From Oscillospiraceae bacterium (GTDB taxonomy: Bacteria > Bacillota > Clostridia > Oscillospirales > Ruminococcaceae), in contig CABIYQ010000020.1 in the NCBI GenBank assembly GCA_902362965.1, positions 1-31,299 on the forward strand: a stretch of 31,299 nucleotides of DNA. Direction: 5' to 3'. The notes under the pieces are model-generated. The model was given only the letters and a program-made list of their open reading frames with translations. It was not told where the DNA came from and made no database searches. The translations under genes and the position numbers were made by a program. Of the stretch, positions 23,753-31,299 are shown piece after piece (position 1 is the stretch's first letter; each line of letters opens with the position of its first letter).

Positions 23753-26533
23753 TGTCACAGATAATAGTAACAAGCCGATATTTAAAAAGCGGAACTGAAA
23801 CCAAACGAAAAAATTATACAAGATACATTGCTACTCGTGAAACAGTGGAAACCCGTGAACAGAATATAATTGAAAGAGAAGCTCCTGCAACAGAGAAACA
23901 GCAGGAGCTTCTATCTGATTTGCTTAAAGATTTTCCCGAAGCAAAAAAGTATCTGGAATATGAGGATTATAAAAATGATTCCACAGTTGAAAATGCAAGT
24001 GAATTGATATCTGCAATAATAGAACGCAATGCAGATGTGATCGGTAACCGTCAGAACTTTGTAGGTTACATGGCAATGCGTCCTGGAGTTGAAAAAAGAG
24101 GCTTCCACGGTTTATTCAACGATAAGGACGAACCTATTATTTTAAATCAGGCAGCAGATGAAATTGCAAATCATCCGGGGAATGTCTGGAGCCATGTTGT
24201 GTCGCTCAGACGAGAGGATGCAATTCGTCTGGGATATGATAATTCAGATAGGTGGCGTGACTTAGTGAAAAGACATATCTCGGATATATCAGAAGCACAG
24301 CGTATCCCGTTATGCAATCTGAAATGGTATGCCGCTTTCCATGACACAACACACCATCCTCATATTCATCTGCTTGTATATTCTACAAATGTAAAACAGG
24401 GATTTTTGACTAATCGGGGAATAGATAAAATTCGTTCGGTATTTGCAAATGATATTTTTTATGACGATCTGCAGTCTATATATCAGGCGCAGACGATCAG
24501 GCGTGATGAATTGAAAGCAGAGTCAAAAAAGTATGTTGAAAATTTACTGAAAGAAATTACTGAGGGAGGTTTTGAAAATGCTGAACTTGAGAAGCTGATA
24601 AAAGTTTTACATATGCAGTTAAAAAGCTGCAAAGGCAAAAAAGTATACGGATATCTTCCATCCGAAGTAAAAGAAACAGTCAATGCAATTTTCAAAGAAA
24701 TATCAAAGGACAAAAGCATTCACTCTTTATATGAAAAATGGTGCGAGCTTGAAAGACAGAAGTACAAAACCTATACACAAAAAGAAAAAGAATTTCCACT
24801 GCTATATGAAAATAAGGTTTTCCATTCGGTAAGGAACAGTATAATAGGTCAGGTTTTAAATATGGATTCACTGACCGGATTTTTTGATTACATACAACCC
24901 GAACCTATAGAGATTACAACCGATGAAGATATTCCTCCTCCAATCGATGATATTGTAGGCGATTTCAATTGGAGTGATAATACCATAGAGTTTAATACTG
25001 TAGATTTTGAATCAGACAGCCATTACTATATCAAGTGGAGTACTACATACAAAGAAGCCTGTAAAATTATTTATAATAAAAAATCCGAGAAAAAGGATTA
25101 TGAGAAAGCCGAACAGCTTTTAATAGCCGAAGCTGATTCGGGGAATGTGCTTGCGGTGCATGACTTGGGAAAGCTATACTCCACAGAAAAGCTCGGCGAA
25201 AATGACGAGGCAAAATCATATAAATATTATGAAGAAGCATTGCAGGGATTTACTGAGATAGAACCCAATGCTGATTTTATGGTTCCTTATGAAAATGTAT
25301 ATCAAAAACCGGTGGATATGCGGTCTTATGTCCGGTATCGCATAGGCAAAATGCATTGCTATGGTTTAGGAACACAGCAGGACTATGAAAAAGCGTTTGA
25401 ATGGTTTTTAAAATCAGCAGAGGAGGGTAACAGGTTTGCTCAGTACAGTCTGGGCAATCTGTATTACTATGGAAACGGCGTGGAAAGAGATTTGTCGCAG
25501 GCGTTTTTGTGGTATCAGAAATCATCTTCGCAGGGACAGCCTTATGCTTCTTACTCCATTGCACAAATGTACAATAAGGGTGAATATGTTACTAAAAATG
25601 AAGATACAGCTCAAAGATATTACAAATCCGCATTGTCCGGTTTTCTTCAACTTGAAAGTAAGAATCAGACTGATGATAACCTGTTTTATAAAATGGGAAC
25701 TATGTACAAAAACGGTCTGGGTACTGATATTGATATGGATAAGGCGATTAATTATTTCATGCGTTCGGCGGAGCTGAATAATACAAATGCAAAGAGGACA
25801 TTGGCACTTGAATATATCTCAGGAAAGCACTTGGAACTGGATATAGAAAAGGGACTTGAAATGCTTACAGAATGTGCGGACAGCGGAGATACGCTTTCCT
25901 GTTACAAGCTTGGGAAAATATATTTTAAAGGTGAGATAGTGTACAAGGATTTAAATATGGCTGAAAAGTATCTTTTAAAAGCTGCTGAGAATTGCACTAT
26001 ACTCACTTGGAAAGCTGTACCTTGAAGAAAACTGCCTTGATAAAGCAGTGGAGTATTTTGATAAAGCTGTTCAGTATGATGAGGTTAAACCGTATGCCGA
26101 ATATTCTCTGGCGAAAATTATATTGGATAATAACCCGTACCATGATTCAGAAAAAGCCGTAAGTCTTTTGGAATCAGCTGCTATGGAAAATGATTGGGCT
26201 TCGTTTTTGCTAGGCAGATTGTATTTATACGGCACAGACGATATTCAAAAGGATAAAGAAAAAGCGCTGGAATGGCTTGAGCTATCGGCGGAACAGGGGA
26301 ATGAGTATGCACAAAATATGATTGATAATATTCATAGCTTTGAAAATGCTGTAGTAGCCAATACAATATTCGGTTTGTTTGTAAATTTAAGCAGATGCAT
26401 AGCCGATGACTATAACCGGAAATACAAGTCAAACAGAATGTCTGCCGACAGAAAGCTAAGGCGTATTATTCAACAGAAAAAACAAGCTCTCGGTCTCAAA
26501 GAAGAACATCTTCAAAACCAAGAGCTGCATTAG
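23752..26533 (+). pseudogene. MobP-type relaxase fused to Sel1 repeats, with a frameshift near 25998
   Basis: Residues 1-250 are a MobP-like relaxase: N-terminal N-Y-T-R-Y-I-A-T-R-E with candidate nucleophiles Tyr22/Tyr25, and the metal-binding histidine motif H-H-P-H-I-H-L (His202, 204, 206). It nicks oriT and leads the strand into the recipient. MobP3 is my best subfamily guess. From about residue 440 a long array of Sel1-like helical repeats follows (Y-x-L-G-x-x-Y-x-x-G). The frame ends at 26025; the repeat array continues one frame over (Y-S-L-G-K-L-Y-L-E-E from about 25999) to TAG 26533, so one base is extra or two are missing. The catalytic half is intact and would still be made, as a 757-aa protein. 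Confidence 0.85.
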
Positions 26534-26629
26534 TGTAAGCGCAATAGGCCCTGCGTCACTGTGACACGGGAAAGTTAAGTAGAAAATAGAATATATATAT
26601 TACAAAGAGAAGAATAATATATTTATCTT

Positions 26630-27205
26630 TTAATTAACCGAAGTGTGTATAAGGGAAGGTGGGGTATTGTGAAGAATAGAAACAGCCTTGTCTGTATCGG
26701 TTATCCAATCTTCTATCTGCTGTTTTTCAAGTACGACAGGCATGCGGTGATGAATACTGCTTACAGATGAATTTGCAGATGTGGTTAAAATAATAAATCT
26801 CGGTTCGTCTTTAAAAAAGTTATAGAAACCTGCCATATACAGAGCGTTGCTGCCTTGAATGTTAAACAGATATTTTTGCTTAGATTTGTCCCATTCATAA
26901 AACCCTGTGCTCGGTATAACGCATCTGCGATTTAATAAACTGTCTTTAAAAGTTTTCTTTTCTTCTGCTGTTTCAGCTCTGGCATTAATAATAACGCCTT
27001 TGTTTCTGAAATTAGGAAACCCCCATTTGTATGGAACAGGAGTAACGGATGAGTTTTGCTCGACTAAAACCGGAGCTGTGTTTGTCGGAAAGATTTCGCC
27101 TGATTTTACATCTATTTGACCGTATTTGCTTTTGATCAGTTTAATAATTTCAGAAATATCACGGTTATATTCATCGTCAAAAAATAAGCTGTATCTTCCG
27201 CACAT
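26630..27205 (-). CDS. yedK: SRAP/HMCES-family protein (YedK-like)
   Basis: 191 aa from ATG 27205, which places the catalytic Cys at position 2 (M-C-G-R-Y) as required after Met removal; a longer N-terminus is rejected. Further hallmarks: N-A-R-A-E-T, G-F-Y-E-W, and H-H-R-M-P. It forms a thiazolidine crosslink with abasic sites in single-stranded DNA, shielding them. It is translationally coupled to the 79-aa gene upstream (TAATG overlap). Its place opposite Ku-LigD and beside a Y-family polymerase marks a repair island. Confidence 0.95.
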   Translation of the reverse strand: MCGRYSLFFDDEYNRDISEIIKLIKSKYGQIDVKSGEIFPTNTAPVLVEQNSSVTPVPYKWGFPNFRNKGVIINARAETAEEKKTFKDSLLNRRCVIPSTGFYEWDKSKQKYLFNIQGSNALYMAGFYNFFKDEPRFIILTTSANSSVSSIHHRMPVVLEKQQIEDWITDTDKAVSILHNTPPSLIHTSVN

Positions 27206-27444
27206 TATCCCTTTGCCTCCACAAACCATCGAGGTTCTTCATAAAACAAATATGATTCCTGACCGAGAATCCTGCAAGTGTAACGCATACCGATACCGCC
27301 TGCTTTTAAACTTGCGGCTCTTCTTTTGTCAACAACCTTGTCAATTGTATAAACCGTACCGTCTTCCCAAGTTACAGACAGCGGAGTAATATTTCCCTCT
27401 GTATCAAATTTTGCTGTTACTTCAACATAAACCTTGCGTATCAT
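27205..27444 (-). CDS. Small conserved protein paired with the SRAP gene, 79 aa
   Basis: ATG 27444 follows AGGAAGTG; the stop overlaps the SRAP ATG by one base, so the two are made together. The sequence is a small beta barrel-like chain (V-T-W-E-D-G-T-V-Y-T-I-D-K-V-V-D, then M-R-Y-T-C-R-I and W-F-V-E). I know similar short proteins near Y-family polymerases in Firmicutes, and the pattern recalls the idea of DUF6504, but I do not assign a family. Nucleic-acid binding would fit the context. Confidence 0.75.
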   Translation of the reverse strand: MIRKVYVEVTAKFDTEGNITPLSVTWEDGTVYTIDKVVDKRRAASLKAGGIGMRYTCRILGQESYLFYEEPRWFVEAKG

Positions 27445-27513
27445 TATATCACTTCCTGTATTAGTATTTCTTTTAAAGGAATGGATATACTAAGAAAAAA
27501 GGAGAGTGTTACA

Positions 27514-28284
27514 ATGGCAGTATCACATAGGGGAGCTATTTCATTCGGTTTAGTCCATATTCCCGTTGGGTTATATACGGCAACACAGGATAACGATATA
27601 CACTTTAATCAGTTGTGCAGAGAGGACGGAAGCAGAATTAAATACAAGAAAGTCTGTGCTTCCTGCGGAAAAGAAGTATCGGCAAAGGATATCGTTAAGG
27701 GATTTGAATATGATAAAGACAAGTTTGTAATTATGACAGACGAGGACTTTGAAAAAGCCAAGTCCGAAAAGGACAAGACAATTCATATTCTGCACTTTAC
27801 GGATTTAAATTCAATCCGACCTATTTTTTATGATAAAACATATCATGCTATTCCAGAAGCCGGAGGGGACAAAGCGTTTGAGCTTTTGAGAAAAGCCATG
27901 AAAGACGAAAATAAGGTTGCAATTGCAAAAACAGTCATGGGAACAAAGGAAAAATTGCTTACGCTTATTCCAACCGATGACGGAATATTGATTGAAACCA
28001 TGTTTTTTGCAGATGAGGTAAAACAAGCACCGAAAGAGCCTGTACATCCCGAAGTGAATGAAGCCGAACTTACTATGGCAAAAACTCTTATAAACACAAT
28101 GGTCAAGGACTTTGAGCCAAGCTTGTACAAAGACGAATATCAGGTAAAACTGAGAGAGATTATTGAACAGAAAATTGCAGGAAAGGATATTACAGCTTCT
28201 GCACCCGAAGTACAGGTAAACGCTATTGATATTATGGAAGCTCTAAAGCAAAGTCTAGTACAAGCAGGGAAAAATAATGACTGA
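27514..28284 (+). CDS. ku: Ku protein of bacterial NHEJ
   Basis: 256 aa from ATG 27514, eight bases after AAAGGAGAG; an in-frame ATG at 27481 lacks a ribosome site. Typical opening R-G-A-I-S-F-G-L-V-H-I-P-V, then C-x-x-C within K-V-C-A-S-C-G-K, and the core Y-x-L-L-R-x-A-M-type segment A-F-E-L-L-R-K-A-M. The homodimer rings DNA ends and recruits the ligase. It overlaps the ligase gene by eight bases. There is no long basic C-terminal tail, as usual in Firmicutes. Confidence 0.95.
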   Translation: MAVSHRGAISFGLVHIPVGLYTATQDNDIHFNQLCREDGSRIKYKKVCASCGKEVSAKDIVKGFEYDKDKFVIMTDEDFEKAKSEKDKTIHILHFTDLNSIRPIFYDKTYHAIPEAGGDKAFELLRKAMKDENKVAIAKTVMGTKEKLLTLIPTDDGILIETMFFADEVKQAPKEPVHPEVNEAELTMAKTLINTMVKDFEPSLYKDEYQVKLREIIEQKIAGKDITASAPEVQVNAIDIMEALKQSLVQAGKNND

Positions 28285-29221
28285 TATATGGGAAATCAAA
28301 AACATTAAGCCAATGCTTATCAGTACAGAAGGAGAGCCTTTTGACAGTGATGAATACATCTTTGAACTGAAGCTTGACGGTGAACGGTGCATTGCATATC
28401 TTGACAGCGATAAAACGGTATTGAAAAATAAGCGAAACATTTTAATGCTGCCGAAAGTACCGGAGCTTGCAGAGATTCATAAAAATACAGGCGTCCGCTG
28501 TATTCTCGACGGAGAGCTTGCGATTATCAAGGACGGCAAGCCGGATTTCTTTGAAATACAAAAACGAAGTATGATGAGCAATCCCATAAAAATCGATATG
28601 GCGTCAAAAAAATATCCAGCCTGTTTTACTGCATTTGATATTTTGTACTACGAGGACAGACAGGTAACGGACTTGCCGCTGACAGAACGCAAAGAGCTTT
28701 TGCAAAAGGCCGTAAAATCAGAGGACAGCAGATTTGCCGTATCAAGATACATCAAAAAAAACGGTACTGCATTTTACGATCTTGCCAAACAGCAGGAACT
28801 GGAGGGCATCGTTGCAAAACGAAAGGACAGCAGATATTATTTTGACCGTAGAACAAAGGACTGGATAAAAATAAAATACCTTAAAGATGATGATTTTGTT
28901 GTTCTGGGGTTTGTTCCGAAAGAAAACAGTATGAACAGCATTATTTTAGGACATTACAAAAACAATCAGATTATTTATAAAGGTCATGTGACTTTAGGAG
29001 TAGGCGGAGAGTCATTTAGAAAAATCAAATCTCTTGATGAAACAAGCTGTCCGTTTACGGAAATGCCAAAGGGTAATGAAAATGCTGTATGGTTAAAACC
29101 CGAACTGGTCTGTACAGTAAAATATATGATGAAAACCGAAAATGGCGGAATGCGTCAGCCAGTGTTTAAGGGACTGAGAGATGATAAATCACCGAAGGAA
29201 TGTATAGATAAAATTACTTGA
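28277..29221 (+). CDS. ligD: ATP-dependent DNA ligase, LigD ligase-domain type
   Basis: 314 aa. Nucleotidyltransferase motif I is K-L-D-G-E-R with the adenylated Lys32; motif III-like F-D-I-L-Y, motif IV E-G-I-V-A-K and motif V D-W-I-K-I-K-Y follow. The OB-fold domain begins near residue 215. No polymerase or phosphoesterase domain is fused, so this is a stand-alone ligase that works with Ku in end joining. Gap filling would need another enzyme; the nearby Y-family polymerase is a possible partner, which is speculation. Start overlaps the Ku stop. Confidence 0.95.
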   Translation: MTDIWEIKNIKPMLISTEGEPFDSDEYIFELKLDGERCIAYLDSDKTVLKNKRNILMLPKVPELAEIHKNTGVRCILDGELAIIKDGKPDFFEIQKRSMMSNPIKIDMASKKYPACFTAFDILYYEDRQVTDLPLTERKELLQKAVKSEDSRFAVSRYIKKNGTAFYDLAKQQELEGIVAKRKDSRYYFDRRTKDWIKIKYLKDDDFVVLGFVPKENSMNSIILGHYKNNQIIYKGHVTLGVGGESFRKIKSLDETSCPFTEMPKGNENAVWLKPELVCTVKYMMKTENGGMRQPVFKGLRDDKSPKECIDKIT

Positions 29222-29257
29222 AATGCACATACTAAATACAGATTGGAGTTGATAAAA

Positions 29258-29407
29258 ATGGCAAAGGATTCACAGCTTGATCCGAAACCTATCAGAAAAA
29301 TGAAAGCAAAAGGCGGTCATACAATGGCCGAAAGTGCGCTTGACGGTGAGAGCAGAAATAACAAAAAGCAATCAGGCTGCCGTCATAAATGCGGCAATGA
29401 TAAGTAA
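29258..29407 (+). CDS. Small Lys/Gly-rich protein with a C-terminal Cys-His cluster, 49 aa
   Basis: ATG 29258, with TTGGAG about ten bases upstream, 36 bases after the ligase stop. The protein is hydrophilic and probably disordered, then ends in C-R-H-K-C-G-N-D-K, a compact cluster that could bind a metal ion. I do not recognise a family for certain. Position suggests it belongs to the Ku-ligase operon. Confidence 0.6.
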   Translation: MAKDSQLDPKPIRKMKAKGGHTMAESALDGESRNNKKQSGCRHKCGNDK

Positions 29408-29436
29408 AAAATCAGGAGTGTTTTTCAGCGCTCCTG
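29406..29436 (-). terminator. Terminator of the Y-family polymerase gene
   Basis: On the minus strand the stem CAGGAGCG / CACTCCTG (positions 29436-29413, with one G-T pair) leads into ATTTTTT (29412-29406). It lies just beyond the polymerase stop at 29444. The plus-strand side has a weaker T tract, so it may also serve the Ku operon. Confidence 0.75.
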
Positions 29437-29443
29437 TAATTTA

Positions 29444-30685
29444 TTAGTTAAAAAAACTCATAGGATGAATAATATGGTCGTTTCTAGGATCAAGATTTGA
29501 TAGTTCTGTATCACAAAGCATCATGCCTTTTTGGACAGAGAAATGTCCGAATCTGTTGCGAAGAGTATCCATAGCAGTTTCAAGTTCTTCCTGCTTTTGA
29601 AGTTTTGCAACATCCGGGAGCAAAGAAAGCTGAACGAAATCAACAGGCTCTAGACCGCATGCTCTGACGCTAAGACTTCGAATTGGTTTGCCGTTGGTGT
29701 GTTTTTTGAAAAGTGAGAAAGCAAGTTCAAATATGGACTTAGCTGTTCTGTTTGGTATTTCAAGCTTTCCTTGTCTTTCAAACCATTCAAGCTCGTTGTC
29801 ACGAATGCCTATTTGAACAGTTCTGCAGATAAAACCGTATTCACGAAGTCGTGCCGAAACGCTTTCGCATAAAACCATAAGCGTTATCCGTATGTCTTCG
29901 TCAGTAATCAAATCTCTTGGAGCAGTTGTGCTGTTGCCAACAGTTTTTATCATGGACTTAGCACCGATGTTGGAAACAGGGGAAGTATCAAGACCATTAG
30001 CAAACTGCCAAAGTACAACTCCCATTTTACCTAACCAAAATCGAAGATTATCGGGATTTGAATTTGCGAGATCGCCTATTGTAAAAATACCCTTGCGTTT
30101 CAATTTTGCATGAGTTGCTCGTCCTACATAAAGAAGTTCCTTAACAGGCAAAGGCCATACTATTTCTTTAAATTGATTGCTTTCTATAACGGTGGTAGCG
30201 TCAGGTTTATTCATATCAGAACCGAGCTTTGCAAAAATCTTATTGAAAGAAACTCCGACAGAAACTGAAACGCCTAACTCAAATTTAACTCGCTTACGTA
30301 TTTCATTTGCAATATCCTCTCCCGAACCGAAAAGCATTGTACTTCCCGAAACATCAAGCCAACACTCATCAAGCCCGTATGGTTCGACTTTATCTGTGTA
30401 TTCGGAATATATTTCACGGATCAGCTTTGAATGCTTCATATACAGATCGTAATGGGGAGGAACAAAAACAATATCGGGACACTTTTTCTGAGCCATCCAC
30501 ATAGGATCGCCTGTCTGAACACCATAGGATTTGGCTTCGTAATTTTTAGCTAAAACTATTCCATGACGAGCTTCGGGATCGCCAAGTACGGCAAGTGGTT
30601 TTCCTCTGTATTCAGGGTGATACAGGCATTCAACAGAAGCATAAAAATTATTTAAATCGGAATGGAGTATAATTCTTTCTTTCAT
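29444..30685 (-). CDS. dinB: Y-family DNA polymerase (DNA polymerase IV-like)
   Basis: 413 aa from ATG 30685, five bases after GAGGG; a TTG four codons upstream is less likely. Catalytic residues are Asp10 in H-S-D-L-N-N-F-Y and Asp106-Glu107 in Y-G-L-D-E-C-W-L-D. Thumb helix-hairpin-helix, little-finger domain and a near-terminal Q-L-S-L-L clamp-binding motif are visible. It carries out translesion synthesis. An SOS box lies 18 bases upstream of the start. The UmuC-like Firmicutes branch cannot be separated from DinB by eye. Confidence 0.93.
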   Translation of the reverse strand: MKERIILHSDLNNFYASVECLYHPEYRGKPLAVLGDPEARHGIVLAKNYEAKSYGVQTGDPMWMAQKKCPDIVFVPPHYDLYMKHSKLIREIYSEYTDKVEPYGLDECWLDVSGSTMLFGSGEDIANEIRKRVKFELGVSVSVGVSFNKIFAKLGSDMNKPDATTVIESNQFKEIVWPLPVKELLYVGRATHAKLKRKGIFTIGDLANSNPDNLRFWLGKMGVVLWQFANGLDTSPVSNIGAKSMIKTVGNSTTAPRDLITDEDIRITLMVLCESVSARLREYGFICRTVQIGIRDNELEWFERQGKLEIPNRTAKSIFELAFSLFKKHTNGKPIRSLSVRACGLEPVDFVQLSLLPDVAKLQKQEELETAMDTLRNRFGHFSVQKGMMLCDTELSNLDPRNDHIIHPMSFFN

Positions 30686-30702
30686 AAAATCCCTCAAATT
30701 TA

Positions 30703-30714
30703 AAACATATGTTC
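30703..30714 (-). promoter_or_regulatory. LexA (SOS) box of the polymerase gene
   Basis: On the minus strand GAACATATGTTT fits the Gram-positive LexA/DinR box GAAC-N4-GTTC with one mismatch. It lies 18 bases before ATG 30685 and just downstream of a TATAAT (minus strand, 30726-30721), so bound LexA would block transcription. No clear -35 is seen. No such box was found before the SRAP or Ku genes. Confidence 0.75.
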
Positions 30715-30812
30715 CAACTTATTATACCACCGATTTTATGTGAAGTATACAGGTAATGTAAGGTAAATATTATCTTTATGCTGTTTAAATTATTTGGAAA
30801 AAAATTAAAAAT

Positions 30813-30841
30813 TTGACATAAAAAAGTATATTTGTTAAAAC
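30813..30841 (+). promoter_or_regulatory. Promoter of the terminal secreted-protein gene
   Basis: Perfect -35 TTGACA (30813-30818), 17-base spacer and a weaker -10 TAAAAC (30836-30841), 54 bases before ATG 30895, in a very AT-rich tract. Confidence 0.6.
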
Positions 30842-30846
30842 ACTTA

Positions 30847-30865
30847 CATTACATAATATGTAATG
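30847..30865 (+). promoter_or_regulatory. Perfect dyad, probable operator
   Basis: CATTACAT-AAT-ATGTAATG, an eight-base perfect inverted repeat six bases after the -10 element. Placement near the transcription start fits a repressor site. A related half-site, GTAATGTAA, occurs near 30752-30760. The regulator is not in the window. Confidence 0.55.
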
Positions 30866-30894
30866 AAAAATAATTATATTGAAAGGTGAGGAGA

Positions 30895-31278
30895 ATGAAA
30901 AAAATCAAAGGAAGGGTAATCAGTCTGCTGACAGTAACAGCGTTGATTGCTACAGGTACAGTACCGCAGGCATTTGCTGAAGCAGGAAAAGAAAGCAGTA
31001 CGACTAAAGTAATTACAGATTATTCGTCTACTAAACAGAATACAGCAGAAGAAGAAGAACAGGTGTATATCACAAGCGAACTGGAGGATTTAAGAACAAG
31101 ATACAGTAAAACATACGAGCAGTCAGACGGAAGTATGGCAGCAGTGGTTTCAGCTGCTCCTGTTCATTTTTATGACGAGGAAAAAGAGGAATGGGAAGAA
31201 TACGATAACCGTCTTGCATATTGGACCATAGTCAATAATCTGGACACAAAAAGGCGAAAAGAAAAAAGATTAAAGTAA
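30895..31278 (+). CDS. Secreted protein of unknown function, probably truncated
   Basis: 127 aa from ATG 30895 with GGTGAGG upstream. A clear signal peptide ends after P-Q-A-F-A (about residue 25). The mature part is acidic, with Y-S-K-T-Y-E-Q-S-D-G-S and A-P-V-H-F-Y-D-E-E-K-E-E-W-E-E-Y-D-N-R-L. This resembles the N-terminus of large secreted RHS/YD-repeat or wall-associated proteins of Clostridia, after which the frame turns into a basic stretch and stops at 31276-31278. A frameshift after about residue 105 is likely but cannot be shown because the window ends 21 bases later. Confidence 0.6.
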   Translation: MKKIKGRVISLLTVTALIATGTVPQAFAEAGKESSTTKVITDYSSTKQNTAEEEEQVYITSELEDLRTRYSKTYEQSDGSMAAVVSAAPVHFYDEEKEEWEEYDNRLAYWTIVNNLDTKRRKEKRLK

Positions 31279-31299
31279 AGATTTTTCAAAATGAATGGG

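Larger units (their letters stand above)
765..26533 (+). mobile_element. Integrative and conjugative element, Tn1549/CTn-like, incomplete and partly decayed
   Basis: About 26 kb with all genes on one strand. It has the gene order of Clostridia conjugative elements: DUF4314, methyltransferases, SpoVG-like, CnaB adhesin plus sortase B, DUF3852, Toprim protein, VirD4, VirB6/TrbL, PrgI, VirB4, NlpC/P60 hydrolase, RHH accessory protein, relaxase. Both ends are approximate. Integrase, excisionase, replication genes and att repeats are not visible; the left limit is taken at the first ICE-type gene and the right limit at the relaxase stop. Lesions in the adhesin, virB6 and relaxase genes suggest impaired self-transfer. 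Confidence 0.85.

Noticed and set aside
26534..26629. Odd palindrome GTCAC-T-GTGAC (26555-26565) in the gap after the relaxase
   Set aside because: Too short to call a recombination or operator site without comparison; no repeat of it was found at the left end.
1..31299. CRISPR array, IS element or integrase
   Set aside because: No regularly spaced repeats, no transposase or recombinase motifs seen on either strand.

Overview
The window looks like a low-GC Gram-positive genome of the class Clostridia, probably a gut Ruminococcus-type member of the Oscillospirales. The reasons are strong AGGAGG-type ribosome sites, AT-rich coding sequence, a 5S rRNA followed by a tight tRNA cluster, a conjugation module of the Tn1549/CTn type found in Clostridia, and a GAAC-N4-GTTY SOS box. 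No species can be named from sequence alone.

Layout. Bases 1-410 hold the 3' end of a 5S rRNA gene and tRNA-Met, -Trp, -Arg and -His genes. Three intrinsic terminators follow, up to about 692. From 765 to 26533 every gene is on the plus strand with small gaps or short overlaps: this is most of an integrative and conjugative element (ICE). Its early block (0.8-6.3 kb) is a DNA-modification and host-defence-evasion set: DUF4314 protein, C5-cytosine methyltransferase, DUF1281-like protein, an unnamed conserved 189-aa protein, a small membrane protein, a Dam-type methyltransferase, a BRO/KilAC antirepressor-like protein and a SpoVG-like protein. Next come a giant sortase-anchored thioester/CnaB adhesin and its class B sortase (6.5-11.1 kb). 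The DNA-transfer machinery follows: DUF3852 membrane protein, a Toprim primase-like protein, VirD4 coupling protein, VirB6/TrbL, PrgI-like protein, VirB4, a bimodular NlpC/P60 wall hydrolase, a putative oriT, a ribbon-helix-helix accessory protein and a MobP-type relaxase fused to Sel1 repeats. Cargo sits between the transfer genes: a GNAT acetyltransferase and an MntA-HepT toxin-antitoxin pair, each with its own near-consensus promoter, and a 3-methyladenine DNA glycosylase. No integrase, excisionase or attachment site is visible.

Bases 26630-30726 are a DNA-repair island on both strands: an HMCES/YedK-type SRAP protein with a 79-aa partner, Ku with a stand-alone LigD-type ligase and a 49-aa protein, and a Y-family polymerase behind an SOS box. 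The window ends with a secreted protein of unknown role behind a promoter and a perfect dyad.

Condition of the element. Three transfer-related genes carry lesions: an in-frame amber codon in the adhesin, an out-of-frame internal deletion in virB6/trbL, and a one-base frameshift in the Sel1 part of the relaxase. The Dam gene also lacks a normal start in its frame. The element is therefore either decaying or contains assembly errors.

Most interesting signals. (1) Several unrelated proteins, including HepT, end in a similar acidic Met-rich tail (E-E-M-x-M-E-M type). (2) Intrinsic terminators sit just upstream of ribosome sites throughout the one-directional operon, suggesting antitermination or attenuation. 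(3) The wall hydrolase carries two copies of the NlpC/P60 domain, one of which has lost its Cys and His.
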